NCBI GenBank assembly: GCA_947561715.1
Contig: OX387198.1
Location: 19,533,645-19,597,644, forward strand
Source of the DNA: Ascidia mentula
Lineage: Eukaryota > Chordata > Ascidiacea > Phlebobranchia > Ascidiidae
Reading direction: 5' to 3'
Length of the DNA stretch: 64,000 nucleotides
The position numbers and the translations under genes are program-made. Under the pieces are notes generated by a model. It was not told the origin of the DNA, ran no database searches, and saw nothing but the letters and a program-made list of their open reading frames with translations. Shown here in pieces: positions 37,263-49,761 of this stretch; position 1 is the first letter of the stretch; each line of letters begins with the position of its first letter.

Positions 37263-38485
37263 GTCTACGGCCATACCAGGTTGAAAGCACCCGATCTCGT
37301 TCGATCTCGGCAGTTAAGCAACCACGGGCTTGGTTAGTACTTGGATGGGTGACCGCCTAGGAATACCAAGTGTTGTAGTCATTCTTCTGTTTACCCAAAG
37401 TATGCTTTCAATTGCGCATAAATGTCGTCAAAACAGTCTAACAAACGTCTACGGCCATACCAGGTTGAAAGCACCCGATCTCGTTCGATCTCGGCAGTTA
37501 ACCAACCTCGGGCTTGGTTAGTACTTGGATGGGTGACCGCCTAGGAATACCAAGTGTTGTAGTCATTTTTCTGTTTACCCAAAGTTATGCTTTGAATTGC
37601 GCATAAATGTCGTCAAAACAGTCTAACAAACGTCTACGGCCATACCAGGTTGAAAGCACCCGATCTCGTTCGATCTCGGCAGTTAAGCAACCTCGGGCTT
37701 GGATAGTACTTGGATGGGTGACCGCCTAGGAATACCAAGTGTTGTAGTCATTTTTCTGTTTACCCAAAGTATGCTTTGAATTGCGCATAAATGTCGTCAA
37801 AACAGACTAACAAACTTCAAGGGCCATACTAGGTTGAAAGCACCCGATCTCGTTCGATCTCGGCAGTTAAGCAACCTCGGGCTTGGTGAGTACTTGGATG
37901 GGTGACCGCCCAGGAATACCAAGTGTTGTAGTCATTTTTCTGTTTACCCAAAGTATGCTTTGAATTGCGCGTAAATGTCGTCAAAACAGACTAACAAACG
38001 TCTACGGCCATACCAGGTTGAAAGCACCCGATCTCGTTCGATCTCGGCAGTTAAGCAACCTCGGGCTTGGTTAGTACTTGGATGGGTGACCGCCTAGGAA
38101 TACCAAGTGTTGTAGTCATTTTTCTGTTTACCCAAAGTATGCTTTGAATTGAGCATAAATGTCGTCAAAACAGTCTAACAAACGTCTACGGCCATACCAG
38201 GTTGAAAGCATCCGATCTCGTTCGATCTCGGCAGTTAAGCAACCTCGGGCTTGGTGAGTACTTGGATGGGTGACCGCCTAGGAATACCAAGTGTTGTGGT
38301 CATTTTTCTGTTTACCCAAAGTATGCTTTGAATTGAGCATAAATGTCGTCAAAACAGTCTAACAAACGTCTACGGCCATACCAGGTTGAAAGCATCCGAT
38401 CTCGTTCGATCTCGGCAGTTAAGCAACCTCGGGCTTGGCTAGCACTTGGATGGGTGACCGCCTAGGAATACCAAGTGTTGTAGTC
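37263..38485 (+). rRNA. 5S rRNA genes 203-209
   Basis: Gene starts: 37263, 37447, 37632, 37816, 38000, 38184, 38368. 37263 has AACCACGGGC. 37447 has G56C. 37632 has T72A. 37816 has the TTCAAGGG 5' end, C15T, T73G and T96C. 38184 has C28T, T73G and GTGGTC. 38368 has C28T, T72C and T76C. 37263-37632 recur 6246 bp later, and 38000-38184 recur 6062 bp later, so one unit (37816) is missing from the second copy. Confidence 0.92.
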
Positions 38486-38552
38486 ATTTGTCTGTTTCCC
38501 CAAAGTTATGCTTTGAATTGCGCATAAATGTCGTCAAAACAGTCTAACAAAC

Positions 38553-40503
38553 GTCTAAGGCCATACTAGGTTGAAAGCACCCGATCTCGTTCGATCTCGG
38601 CAGTTAAGCAACCTCGGGCTTGGTGAGTACTTGGATGGGTGACCGCCCAGGAATACCAAGTGTTGTAGTCATTTTTCTGTTTACCCAAAGTATGCTTTGA
38701 ATTGCGCATAAATGTCGTCAAAATAGACTAACAAACGTCTACGGCCATACCAGGTTGAAAGCACCCGATCTCGTTCGATCTCGGCAGTTAAGCAACCTCG
38801 GGCTTGGTTGGGTGACCGCCTAGGAATACCAAGCGTTGCAGTCATTTTTCTGTTTACCCAAAGTTATGCCTTGAATTGCGCATAAATGTCGTCAGAACTG
38901 TGTTACAAACGTCTACGGCCATACCAGGTTGAAAGCACCCGATCTCGTTCGATCTCGGCAGTTAAGCAACCTCGGGCTTGGTTAGTACTTGGATGGGTGA
39001 CCGCCTAGGAATACCAAGTGTTGTAGTCATTTTTCTGTTTACCCAAAGTATGCTTTGAATTGCGCATAAATGTCGTCAAAACAGACTAACAAACTTCTGC
39101 GGCCATACCAGGTTGAAAGCACCCGATCTCGTTCGATCTCGGCAGTTAAGCAACCTCGGGCTTGGTTAGTACTTGGATGGGTGACCGCCTAGGAATACGA
39201 AGTGTTGTAGTCATTTTTCTGTTTATACAAAGTATGCTTTGAATTGCGCATAAAGTTCGTCATAACAGACTAACAAACGTCTACGGCCATACCAGGTTGA
39301 AAGAACCCGATCTCGTTCGATCTCGGCAGTTAAGCAACCTCGGGCTTGGTTAGTACTTGGATGGGTGACCGCCTAGGAATACCAAGTGCTGTAGTCATTT
39401 TTCTGTTTATACAAAGTATGCTTTGAATTGCGCATAAAGATCGTCATAACAGACTAACAAACGTCTACGGCCATACCAGGTTGAAAGCACCCGATCTCGT
39501 TCGATCTCGGCAGTTAAGCAACCTCGGGCTTGGTTAGTACTTGGATGGGTGACCGCCTAGGAATACCAAGTGTTGTAGTCATTTTTCTGTTTACCCAAAG
39601 TTATGCTTTGAATTGCGCATAAATGTCGTCAAAACAGACTAACAAACGTCTACGGCCATACCAGGTTGAAAGCACCCGATCTCGTTCGATCTCGGCAGTT
39701 AAGCAACCTCGGGCTTGGTTAGTACTTGGATGGGTGACCGCCTAGGAATACCAAGTGTTGTGGTCATTTTTCTGTTTACCCAAAGTTATGCTTTGAATTG
39801 CGCATAAATGTCGTCAAAACAGTCTAACAAACGTCTACGGCCATACCAGGTTGAAAGCACCCGATCTCGTTCGATCTCGGCAGTTAAGCAACCTCGGGCT
39901 TGGTTAGTACTTGGATGGGTGACCGCCTAGGAATACCAAGTGTTGTAGTCATTTTTCTGTTTACCCAAAGTATGCTTTGAATTGCCCATAAATGTCGTCA
40001 AAACAGTCTAACAAACGTCTACGGCCATACCAGGTTGAAAGCACCCGATCTCGTTCGATCTCGGCAGTTAAGCAACCTAGGGCTTGGTTAGTACTTGGAT
40101 GGGTGACCGCCTAGGAATACCAAGTGTTGTAGTAATTTTTCTGTTTACCCAAAGTTATGCTTTGAATTGCGCATAAATGTCGTCAAAACAGTCTAACAAA
40201 CGTCTACGGCCATACCAGGTTGAAAGCACCCGATCTCGTTCGATCTCGGCAGTTAAGCAACCTCGGGCTTGGTTAGTACTTGGTTGGGTGACCGCCTAGG
40301 AATACCAAGTGTTGTAGTCATTTTTCTGTTTACCCAAAGTATGCTTTGAATTGCGCATAAATGTCGTCAAAACAGACTAACAAACGTCTACGGCCATACC
40401 AGGTTGAAAGCACCCGATCTCGTTCGATCTCGGCAGTTAAGCAACCTCGGGCTTGGTTAGTACTTGGATGGGTGACCGCCTAGGAATACCAAGTGTTGTA
40501 GTC
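38553..40503 (+). rRNA. 5S rRNA genes 210-220
   Basis: Gene starts: 38553, 38737, 38911, 39095, 39279, 39463, 39648, 39833, 40017, 40202, 40386. 38553 has C6A, C15T, T73G and T96C. 38737 is a deleted copy listed separately. 39095 starts TTCTGCGG. 39279 is the first gene with T111C (GTGCTG) and has AAGAACCC. 40202 has A83T. Units 39463-40386 repeat 35051-35974 (offset 4412). Confidence 0.92.
38737..38843 (+). pseudogene. 5S rRNA copy with 11-bp internal deletion
   Basis: Same GCTTGGTT-GGGTGACC junction as 5570, plus AAGCGTTGCAGTC at the 3' end. It follows the C6A gene 38553, and is first of the three-copy set with 41123 and 44983. Confidence 0.85.
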
Positions 40504-40569
40504 TTTTTTCTGTTTATACAAAGTATGCTTTGAATGGCGCATAAAGATCGTCATAACAGACTAACAGAC

Positions 40570-42705
40570 GTCTACGGCCATACCAGGTTGAAAGCACCCG
40601 ATCTCGTTCGATCTCGGCAGTTAAGCAACCTCGTGGTTGGTTAGTACTTGGATGGGTGACCGCCTAGGAATACCAAGTGTTGTATTCATTTTACTATTTG
40701 CACAAAGTATGCTTTGAATTGCCCATGAATGTCGTCAAAACAGACTAACAAACGTCTACGGCCATACCAGGTTGAAAGCATCCGATCTCGTTCGATCTCG
40801 GCAGTTAAGCAACCTCGGGCTTGGTGAGTACTTGGATGGGTGACCGCCTAGGAATACCAAGTGTTGTGGTCATTTTTCTGTTTACCCAAAGTATGCTTTG
40901 AATTGAGCATAAATGTCGTCAAAACAGTCTAACAAACGTCTACGGCCATACCAGGTTGAAAGCATCCGATCTCGTTCGATCTCGGCAGTTAAGCAACCTC
41001 GGGCTTGGCTAGCACTTGGATGGGTGACCGCCTAGGAATACCAAGTGTTGTAGTCATTTGTCTGTTTCCCCAAAGTTATGCTTTGAATTGCGCATCAATG
41101 TCGTCAAAACAGTCTAACAAACGTCTAAGGCCATACTAGGTTGAAAGCACCCGATCTCGTTCGATCTCGGCAGTTAAGCAACCTCGGGCTTGGTTGGGTG
41201 ACCGCCTAGGAATACCAAGTGTTGCAGTCATTTTTCTGTTTACCCAAAGTTATGCCTTGAATTGCGCATAAATGTCGTCAGAACTGTCTTACAAACGTCT
41301 ACGGCCATACCAGGTTGAAAGCACCCGATCTCGTTCGATCTCGGCAGTTAAGCAACCTCGGGCTTGGTTAGTACTTGGATGGGTGACCGCCTAGGAATAC
41401 CAAGTGTTGTAGTCATTTTTCTGTTTACCCAAAGTATGCTTTGAATTGCGCATAAATGTCGTCAAAACAGACTAACAAACTTCTGCGGCCATACCAGGTT
41501 GAAAGCACCCGATCTCGTTCGATCTCGGCAGTTAAGCAACCTCGGGCTTGGTTAGTACTTGGATGGGTGACCGCCTAGGAATACCAAGTGCTGTAGTCAT
41601 TTTTCTGTTTATACAAAGTATGCTTTGAATTGCGCATAAAGTTCGTCATAACAGACTAACAAACGTCTACGGCCATACCAGGTTGCAAGAACCCGATCTC
41701 GTTCGATCTCGGCAGTTAAGCAACCTCGGGCTTGGTTAGTACTTGGATGGGTGACCGCCTAGGAATACCAAGTGCTGTAGTCATTTTTCTGTTTATACAA
41801 AGTATGCTTTGAATTGCGCATAAAGATCGTCATAACAGACTAACAAACGTCTACGGCCATACCAGGTTGAAAGCACCCGATCTCGTTCGATCTCGGCAGT
41901 TAAGCAACCTCGGGCTTGGTTAGTACTTGGATGGGTGACCGCCTAGGAATACCAAGTGTTGTAGTCATTTTTCTGTTTACCCAAAGTTATGCTTTGAATT
42001 GCGCATAAATGTCGTCAAAACAGACTAACAAACGTCTACGGCCATACCAGGTTGAAAGCACCCGATCTCGTTCGATCTCGGCAGTTAAGCAACCTCGGGC
42101 TTGGTTAGTACTTGGATGGGTGACCGCCTAGGAATACCAAGTGTTGTGGTCATTTTTCTGTTTACCCAAAGTTATGCTTTGAATTGCGCATAAATGTCGT
42201 CAAAACAGTCTAACAAACGTCTACGGCCATACCAGGTTGAAAGCACCCGATCTCGTTCGATCTCGGCAGTTAAGCAACCTCGGGCTTGGTTAGTACTTGG
42301 ATGGGTGACCGCCTAGGAATACCAAGTGTTGTAGTCATTTTTCTGTTTACCCAAAGTATGCTTTGAATTGCCCATAAATGTCGTCAAAACAGTCTAACAA
42401 ACGTCTACGGCCATACCAGGTTGAAAGCAACCGATCTCGTTCGATCTCGGCAGTTAAGCAACCTAGGGCTTGGTTAGTACTTGGATGGGTGACCGCCTAG
42501 GAATACCAAGTGTTGTAGTCATTTTTCTGTTTACCCAAAGTTATGCTTTGAATTGAGCATAAATGTCGTCAAAACAGTCTAACAAACGTCTACGGCCATA
42601 CCAGGTTGAAAGCACCCGATCTCGTTCGATCTCGGCAGTTAAGCAACCTCGGGCTTGGTTAGTACTTGGTTGGGTGACCGCCTAGGAATACCAAGTGTTG
42701 TAGTC
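40570..42705 (+). rRNA. 5S rRNA genes 221-232
   Basis: Gene starts: 40570, 40754, 40938, 41123, 41297, 41481, 41665, 41849, 42034, 42219, 42403, 42588. 40570 has CTCGTGGTTGG and GTATTC. 40754 and 40938 match 38184 and 38368. 41123 is a chimeric deleted copy listed separately. 41481 starts TTCTGCGG; 41481 and 41665 have T111C. 42403 has C28A. 42588 has A83T. Units from 41849 repeat those from 39463 at an offset of 2386 bp. Confidence 0.92.
41123..41229 (+). pseudogene. Chimeric 5S rRNA copy: C6A/C15T front, 11-bp-deleted rear
   Basis: The front half (GTCTAAGG, ATACTAGG) is that of 38553 and 44799. The rear (GCTTGGTT-GGGTGACC, then GTTGCAGTC) is that of 38737. In the other two copies of this block these halves belong to two successive genes. 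Here they are fused and one unit is missing, as expected from unequal exchange between gene positions 16 and 66. Confidence 0.82.
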
Positions 42706-42771
42706 ATTTTTCTGTTTACCCAAAGTATGCTTTGAATTGCGCATAAATGTCGTCAAAACAGACTAACAAAC

Positions 42772-44179
42772 GTCTACGGCCATACCAGGTTGAAAGCACC
42801 CGATCTCGTTCGATCTCGGCAGTTAAGCAACCTCGGGCTTGGTTAGTACTTGGATGGGTGACCGCCTAGGAATACCAAGTGTTGTATTAATTTTGCTATT
42901 TGCACAAAGTATGCTTTGAATTGCCTATAAATGTCGTCAAAACAGACTAACAAACGTCTACGGCCATACCAGGTTGAAAGCACCCGATCTCGTTCGATCT
43001 CGGCAGTTAAGCAACCTCGGGCTTGGTTAGTACTTGGATGGGTGACCGCCTAGGAATACCAAGTGTTGTAGTCATTTTTCTGTTTATACAAAGTATGCTT
43101 TGAATTGCGCATAAAGATCGTCATAACAGACTAACAAACGTCTACGGCCATACCAGGTTGAAAGCACCCGATCTCGTTCGATCTCGGCAGTTAAGCAACC
43201 TCGGGCTTGGTTAATACTTGGATGGGTGACCGCCTAGGAATACCAAGTGTTGTAGTCATTTTTCTGTTTATACAAAGTATGCTTTGAATTGCGCATAAAC
43301 ATCGTCATAACAGACTAACAAACGTCTACGGCCATACCAGGTTGAAAGCACCCGATCTCGTTCGATCTCGGGAGTTAAGCAACCTCGGGCTTGGTTAGTA
43401 CTTGGATGTGTGACCGCCTAGGAATACCAAGTGTTGTAGTCATTTTTCTGTTTACACAAAGTTATGCTTTGAATTGCGCATAAATGTCGTCAAAACAGTC
43501 TAACAAACGTCTACGGCCATACCAGGTTGAAAGCACCCGATCTCGTTCGATCTCGGCAGTTAAGCAACCACGGGCTTGGTTAGTACTTGGATGGGTGACC
43601 GCCTAGGAATACCAAGTGTTGTAGTCATTTTTCTGTTTACCCAAAGTATGCTTTCAATTGCGCATAAATGTCGTCAAAACAGTCTAACAAACGTCTACGG
43701 CCATACCAGGTTGAAAGCACCCGATCTCGTTCGATCTCGGCAGTTAACCAACCTCGGGCTTGGTTAGTACTTGGATGGGTGACCGCCTAGGAATACCAAG
43801 TGTTGTAGTCATTTTTCTGTTTACCCAAAGTTATGCTTTGAATTGCGCATAAATGTCGTCAAAACAGTCTAACAAACGTCTACGGCCATACCAGGTTGAA
43901 AGCACCCGATCTCGTTCGATCTCGGCAGTTAAGCAACCTCGGGCTTGGATAGTACTTGGATGGGTGACCGCCTAGGAATACCAAGTGTTGTAGTCATTTT
44001 TCTGTTTACCCAAAGTATGCTTTGAATTGCGCATAAATGTCGTCAAAACAGACTAACAAACGTCTACGGCCATACCAGGTTGAAAGCACCCGATCTCGTT
44101 CGATCTCGGCAGTTAAGCAACCTCGGGCTTGGTTAGTACTTGGATGGGTGACCGCCTAGGAATACCAAGTGTTGTAGTC
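42772..44179 (+). rRNA. 5S rRNA genes 233-240
   Basis: Gene starts: 42772, 42956, 43140, 43324, 43509, 43693, 43878, 44062. 42772 ends GTATTAATTTTG, a unique 3' end. 42956 has a TATAAA box. 43324 has CTCGGGAG and GGATGTGTGACC, which changes the C box. 43509-43878 repeat 37263-37632, including AACCACGGGC, G56C and T72A. Confidence 0.92.
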
Positions 44180-44245
44180 ATTTTTCTGTTTACCCAAAGT
44201 ATGCTTTGAATTGAGCATAAATGTCGTCAAAACAGTCTAACAAAC

Positions 44246-45642
44246 GTCTACGGCCATACCAGGTTGAAAGCATCCGATCTCGTTCGATCTCGGCAGTTAA
44301 GCAACCTCGGGCTTGGTGAGTACTTGGATGGGTGACCGCCAAGGAATACCAAGTGTTGTAGTCATTTTTCTGTTTACCCAAAGTATGCTTTGAATTGAGC
44401 ATAAATGTCGTCAAAACAGTCTAACAAACGTCTACGGCCATACCAGGTTGAAAGCATCCGATCTCGTTCGATCTCGGCAGTTAAGCAACCTCGGGCTTGG
44501 TGAGTACTTGGATGGGTGACCGCCTAGGAATACCAAGTGTTGTGGTCATTTTTCTGTTTACCCAAAGTATGCTTTGAATTGAGCATAAATGTCGTCAAAA
44601 CAGTCTAACAAACGTCTACGGCCATACCAGGTTGAAAGCATCCGATCTCGTTCGATCTCGGCAGTTAAGCAACCTCGGGCTTGGCTAGCACTTGGATGGG
44701 TGACCGCCTAGGAATACCAAGTGTTGTAGTCATTTGTCTGTTTCCCCAAAGTTATGCTTTGAATTGCGCATAAATGTCGTCAAAACAGTCTAACAAACGT
44801 CTAAGGCCATACTAGGTTGAAAGCACCCGATCTCGTTCGATCTCGGCAGTTAAGCAACCTCGGGCTTGTTGAGTACTTGGATGGGTGACCGCCCAGGAAT
44901 ACCAAGTGTTGTAGTCATTTTTCTGTTTACCCAAAGTATGCTTTGAATTGCGCATAAATGTCGTCAAAACAGACTAACAAACGTCTACGGCCATACCAGG
45001 TTGAAAGCACCCGATCTCGTTCGATCTCGGCAGTTAAGCAACCTCGGGCTTGGTTGGGTGACCGCCTAGGAATACCAAGTGTTGTAGTCATTTTTCTGTT
45101 TACCCAAAGTTATGCTTTGAATTGCGCATAAATGTCGTCAGAACTGTCTTACAAACGTCTACGGCCATACCAGGTTGAAGGCACCCGATCTCGTTCGATC
45201 TCGGCAGTTAAGCAACCTCGGGCTTGGTTAGTACTTGGATGGGTGACCGCCTAGGAATACCAAGTGTTGTAGTCATTTTTCTGTTTACCCAAAGTATGCT
45301 TTGAATTGCGCATAAATGTCGTCAAAACAGACTAACAAACTTCTGCGGCCATAGCAGGTTGAAAGCACCCGATCTCGTTCGATCTCGGCAGTTAAGCAAC
45401 CTCGGGCTTGGTTAGTACTTGGATGGGTGACCGCCTAGGAATACCAAGTGCTGTAGTCATTTTTCTGTTTATATAAAGTATGCTTTGAATTGCGCATAAA
45501 GTTCGTCATAACAGACTAACAAACGTCTACGGCCATACCAGGTTGAAAGCACCCGATCTCGTTCGATCTCGGCAGTTAAGCAACCTCGGGCTTGGTTAGT
45601 ACTTGGATGGGTGACCGCCTAGGAATACCAAGTGTTGTATTC
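44246..45642 (+). rRNA. 5S rRNA genes 241-248
   Basis: Gene starts: 44246, 44430, 44614, 44799, 44983, 45157, 45341, 45525. 44246 and 44430 are near-identical neighbours (C28T, T73G), differing by CCAAGG in 44246 and the GTGGTC end of 44430. 44614 has T72C and T76C. 44799 has C6A, C15T and CTTGTTGAG. 44983 is the deleted copy. 45157 has A24G. 45341 starts TTCTGCGG with ATAGCAGG and T111C. This is the third copy of the 38184-39463 block. Confidence 0.92.
44983..45089 (+). pseudogene. 5S rRNA copy with 11-bp internal deletion
   Basis: Same 11-bp deletion as 38737 in the third copy of the block, but with the normal GTTGTAGTC 3' end. The GCAG change in 38737 and 41123 is therefore later than the deletion or was lost here. 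Confidence 0.85.
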
Positions 45643-45708
45643 ATTTTACTATTTGCACAAAGTATGCTTTGAATTGCCCATAAATGTCGTCAAAACAGAC
45701 TAACAAAC

Positions 45709-47854
45709 GTCTACGGCCATACCAGGTTGAAAGCACCCGATCTCGTTCGGTCTCGGCAGTTAAGCAACCTCGGGCTTGGTTAGTACTTGGATGGGTGACC
45801 GCCTAGGAACACCAAGTGTTGTAGTCATTTTTCTGTTTACCCAAAGTATGCTTTGAATTGAGCATAAATGCCGTGAATACAGTCTAACAAACGTCTACGG
45901 CCATACCAGGTTGAAAGCACCCGATCTCGTTCGATCTCGGCAGTTAAGCAACCTCGGGCTTGGTTAGTACTTGGATGGGTGACCGCCTAGGAATACCAAG
46001 TGTTGTAGTCATTTTTCTGTTTACCCAAAGTTATGCTTTGAATTGCGCATAAATGTCGTCAAAACAGTCTAACAAACGTCTACGGCCATACCAGGTTGAA
46101 AACACCCGATCTCGTTCGATCTCGGCAGTTAAGCAACCTCGGGCTTGGTTAGTACTTGGATGGGTGACCGCCTAGGAATACCAAGTGTTGTAGTCATTTT
46201 TCTGTTTACCCAAAGTATGCTTTGAATTGCCCATAAATGTCGTCAAAACAGTCTAACAAACGTCTACGGCCATACCAGGTTGAAAGCACCCGATCTCGTT
46301 CGATCTCGGCAGTTAAGCAACCTCGGGCTTGGTTAGTACTTGGATGGGTGACCGCCTAGGAATACCAAGTGTTGTAGTCATTTTTCTGTTTACCCAAAGT
46401 TATGCTTTGAATTGCGCATAAATGTCGTCAAAACAGTCTAACAAACGTCTACGGCCATACCAGGTTGAAAGCACCCGATCTCGTTCGATCTCGGCAGTTA
46501 AGCAACCTCGGGCTTGGTTAGTACTTGGATGGGTGACCGCCTAGGCATACCAAGTGTTGTAGTCATTTTTCTGTTTACCCAAAGTATGCTTTGAATTGCC
46601 TATAAATGTCGTCAAAACAGACTAACAAACGTCTACGGCCATACCAGGTTGAAAGCACCCGATCTCGTTCCATCTCGGCAGTTAAGCAACCTCGGGCTTG
46701 GATAGTACTTGGATGGGTGACCGCCTAGGAATACCAAGTGTTGTAGTCATTTTTCTGTTTACCCAAAGTATGCTTTGAATTGCCCGTAAATGTCGTCAAA
46801 ACAGTCTAACAAACGTCTACGGCCATACCAGGTTGAAAGCACCCGATCTCGTTCGATCTCGGCAGTTAAGCAACCTCGGGCTTGGTTAGTACTTGGATGG
46901 GTGACCGCCTAGGAATACCAAGTGTTGTAGTCATTTTTCTGTTTACCCAAAGTATGCTTTGAATTGCCCATAAATGTCGTCAAAACAGTCTAACAAACGT
47001 CTACGGCCATACCAGGTTGAAAGCACCCGATCTCGTTCGATCTCGGCAGTTAAGCAACCTCGGGCTTGGTTAGTACTTGGATGGGTGACCGCCTAGGAAC
47101 ACCAAGTGTTGTAGTCATTTTTCTGTTTACCCAAAGTATGCTTTGAATTGAGCATAAATGTCGTGAAAACAGTCTAACAAACGTCTACGGCCATACCAGG
47201 TTGAAAGCACCCGATCTCGTTCGATCTCGGCAGTTAAGCAACCTCGGGCTTGGTTAGTACTTGGATGGGTGACCGCCTAGGAATACCAAGTGTTGTAGTC
47301 ATTTTTCTGTTTACCCAAAGTTATGCTTTGAATTGCGCATAAATGTCGTCAAAACAGTCTAAGAAACGTCTACGGCCATACCAGGTTGAAAACACCCGAT
47401 CTCGTTCGATCTCGGCAGTTAAGCAACCTCGGGCTTGGTTAGTACTTGGATGGGTGACCGCCTAGGAATACCAAGTGTTGTAGTCATTTTTCTGTTTACC
47501 CAAAGTATGCTTTGAATTGCCCATAAATGTCGTCAAAACAGTCTAACAAACGTCTACGGCCATACCAGGTTGAAAGCACCCGATCTCGTTCGATCTCGGC
47601 AGTTAAGCAACCTCGGGCTTGGTTAGTACTTGGATGGGTGACCGCCTAGGAATACCAAGTGTTGTAGTCATTTTTCTGTTTACCCAAAGTTATGCTTTGA
47701 ATTGCGCATAAATGTCGTCAAAACAGTCTAACAAACGTCTACGGCCATACCAGGTTGAAAGCACCCGATCTCGTTCGATCTCGGCAGTTAAGCAACCTCG
47801 GGCTTGGTTAGTACTTGGATGGGTGACCGCCTAGGCATACCAAGTGTTGTAGTC
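45709..47854 (+). rRNA. 5S rRNA genes 249-260, seven-unit repeat
   Basis: Gene starts: 45709, 45893, 46078, 46262, 46447, 46631, 46815, 46999, 47183, 47368, 47552, 47737. 45709 has A42G and GGAACACC. 46078 and 47368 share G25A. 46447 and 47737 share A100C (AGGCATACC). 46631 has CCATCTCGG and T72A. From about 45793 to 46560 the sequence repeats at 47083-47850 (offset 1290, seven units). Confidence 0.92.
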
Positions 47855-47920
47855 ATTTTTCTGTTTACCCAAAGTATGCTTTGAATTGCGCATAAAGATC
47901 GTCATAACAGACTAACAAAC

Positions 47921-49695
47921 GTCTACGGCCATACCAGGTTGAAAGCACCCGATCTCGTTCGATCTCGGCAGTTAAGCAACCTCGTGGTTGGTTAGTACTT
48001 GGATGGGTGACCGCCTAGGAATACCAAGTGTTGTATTCATTTTACTATTTGCACAAAGTATGCTTTGAATTGCCCATGAATGTCGTCAAAACAGACTAAA
48101 AAACGTCTACGGCCATACCAGGTTGAAAGCATCCGATCTCGTTCGATCTCGGAAGTTAAGCAACCTCGGGCTTGGTTAGTACTTGGATGGGTGACCGCCT
48201 AGGAATACCAAGTGTTGTATTCATTTTACTATTTGCACAAAGTATGCTTTGAATTGCCTATAAATGTCGTCAAAACAGACTAACAAACGTCTACGGCCAT
48301 ACCAGGTTGAAAGCACCCGATCTCGTTCGATCTCGGCAGTTAAGCAACCTCGGGCTTGGATAGTACTTGGATGGGTGACCGCCTAGGAATACCAAGTGTT
48401 GTAGTCATTTTTCTGTTTACCCAAAGTATGCTTTGAATTGCCCATAAATGTCGTCAAAACAGTCTAACAAACGTCTACGGCCATACCAGGTTGAAAGCAC
48501 CCGATCTCGTTCGATCTCGGCAGTTAAGCAACCTCGGGCTTGGTTAGTACTTGGATGGGTGACCGCCTAGGAATACCAAGTGTTGTAGTCATTTTTCTGT
48601 TTACCCAAAGTATGCTTTGAATTGCCCATAAATGTCGTCAAAACAGTCTAACAAACGTCTACGGCCATACCAGGTTGAAAGCACCCGATCTCGTTCGATC
48701 TCGGCAGTTAAGCAACCTCGGGCTTGGTTAGTACTTGGATGGGTGACCGCCAAGGCATACCAAGTGTTGTAGTCATTTTTCTGTTTACCCAAAGTATGCT
48801 TTGAATTGCGCATAAAGATCGTCATAACAGACTAACAAACGTCTACGGCCATACCAGGTTGAAAGCACCCGATCTCGTTCGATCTCGGCAGTTAAGCAAC
48901 CTCGTGGTTGGTTAGTACTTGGATGGGTGACCGCCTAGGAATACCAAGTGTTGTATTCATTTTACTATTTGCACAAAGTATGCTTTGAATTGCCCATGAA
49001 TGTCGTCAAAACAGACTAACAAACGTCTACGGCCATACCAGGTTGAAAGCATCCGATCTCGTTCGATCTCGGCAGTTAAGCAACCTCGGGCTTGGTTAGT
49101 ACTTGGATGGGTGACCGCCTAGGAATACCAAGTGTTGTATTCATTTTACTATTTGCACAAAGTATGCTTTGAATTGCCTATAAATGTCGTCAAAACAGAC
49201 TAACAAACGTCTACGGCCATACCAGGTTGAAAGCACCCGATCTCGTTCGATCTCGGCAGTTAAGCAACCTCGGGCTTGGATAGTACTTGGATGGGTGACC
49301 GCCTAGGAATACCAAGCGTTGTAGTCATTTTTCTGTTTACCCAAAGTATGCTTTGAATTGCCCATAAATGTCGTCAAAACAGTCTAACAAACGTCTACGG
49401 CCATACCAGGTTGAAAGCACCCGATCTCGTTCGATCTCGTCAGTTAAGCAACCTCGGGCTTGGTTAGTACTTGGATGGGTGACCGCCTAGGAATACCAAG
49501 TGTTGTAGTCATTTTTCTGTTTACCCAAAGTTATGCTTTGAATTGCGCATAAATGTCGTCAAAACAGTCTAACAAACGTCTACGGCCATACCAGGTTGAA
49601 AGCACCCGATCTCGTTCGATCTCGGCAGTTAAGCAATCTCGGGCTTGGTTAGTACTTGGATGGGTGACCGCCTAGGCATACCAAGTGTTGTAGTC
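47921..49695 (+). rRNA. 5S rRNA genes 261-270, five-unit repeat
   Basis: Gene starts: 47921, 48105, 48289, 48473, 48657, 48841, 49025, 49209, 49393, 49578. 47921 and 48841 have CTCGTGGTTGG and GTATTC. 48105 and 49025 have C28T and GTATTC. 48289 and 49209 have T72A and a TATAAA box. 48657 has CCAAGGCATACC. 49393 has CTCGTCAG. 49578 has AGCAATCTC. Confidence 0.92.
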
Positions 49696-49761
49696 ATTTT
49701 TCTGTTTACCCAAAGTATGCTTTGAATTGCGCATAAATGTCGTCAAAACAGACTAACAAAC

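Larger units (their letters stand above)
38184..45525 (+). repeat. Three-copy block with the 11-bp-deleted gene
   Basis: Blocks starting at gene 38184, 40754 and 44430 each hold, in order, the C28T/T73G gene, the T72C/T76C gene, the C6A gene, the deleted gene, the GAACTG spacer and the TTCTGCGG gene. In the second block the C6A and deleted genes are fused into one. Confidence 0.85.
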
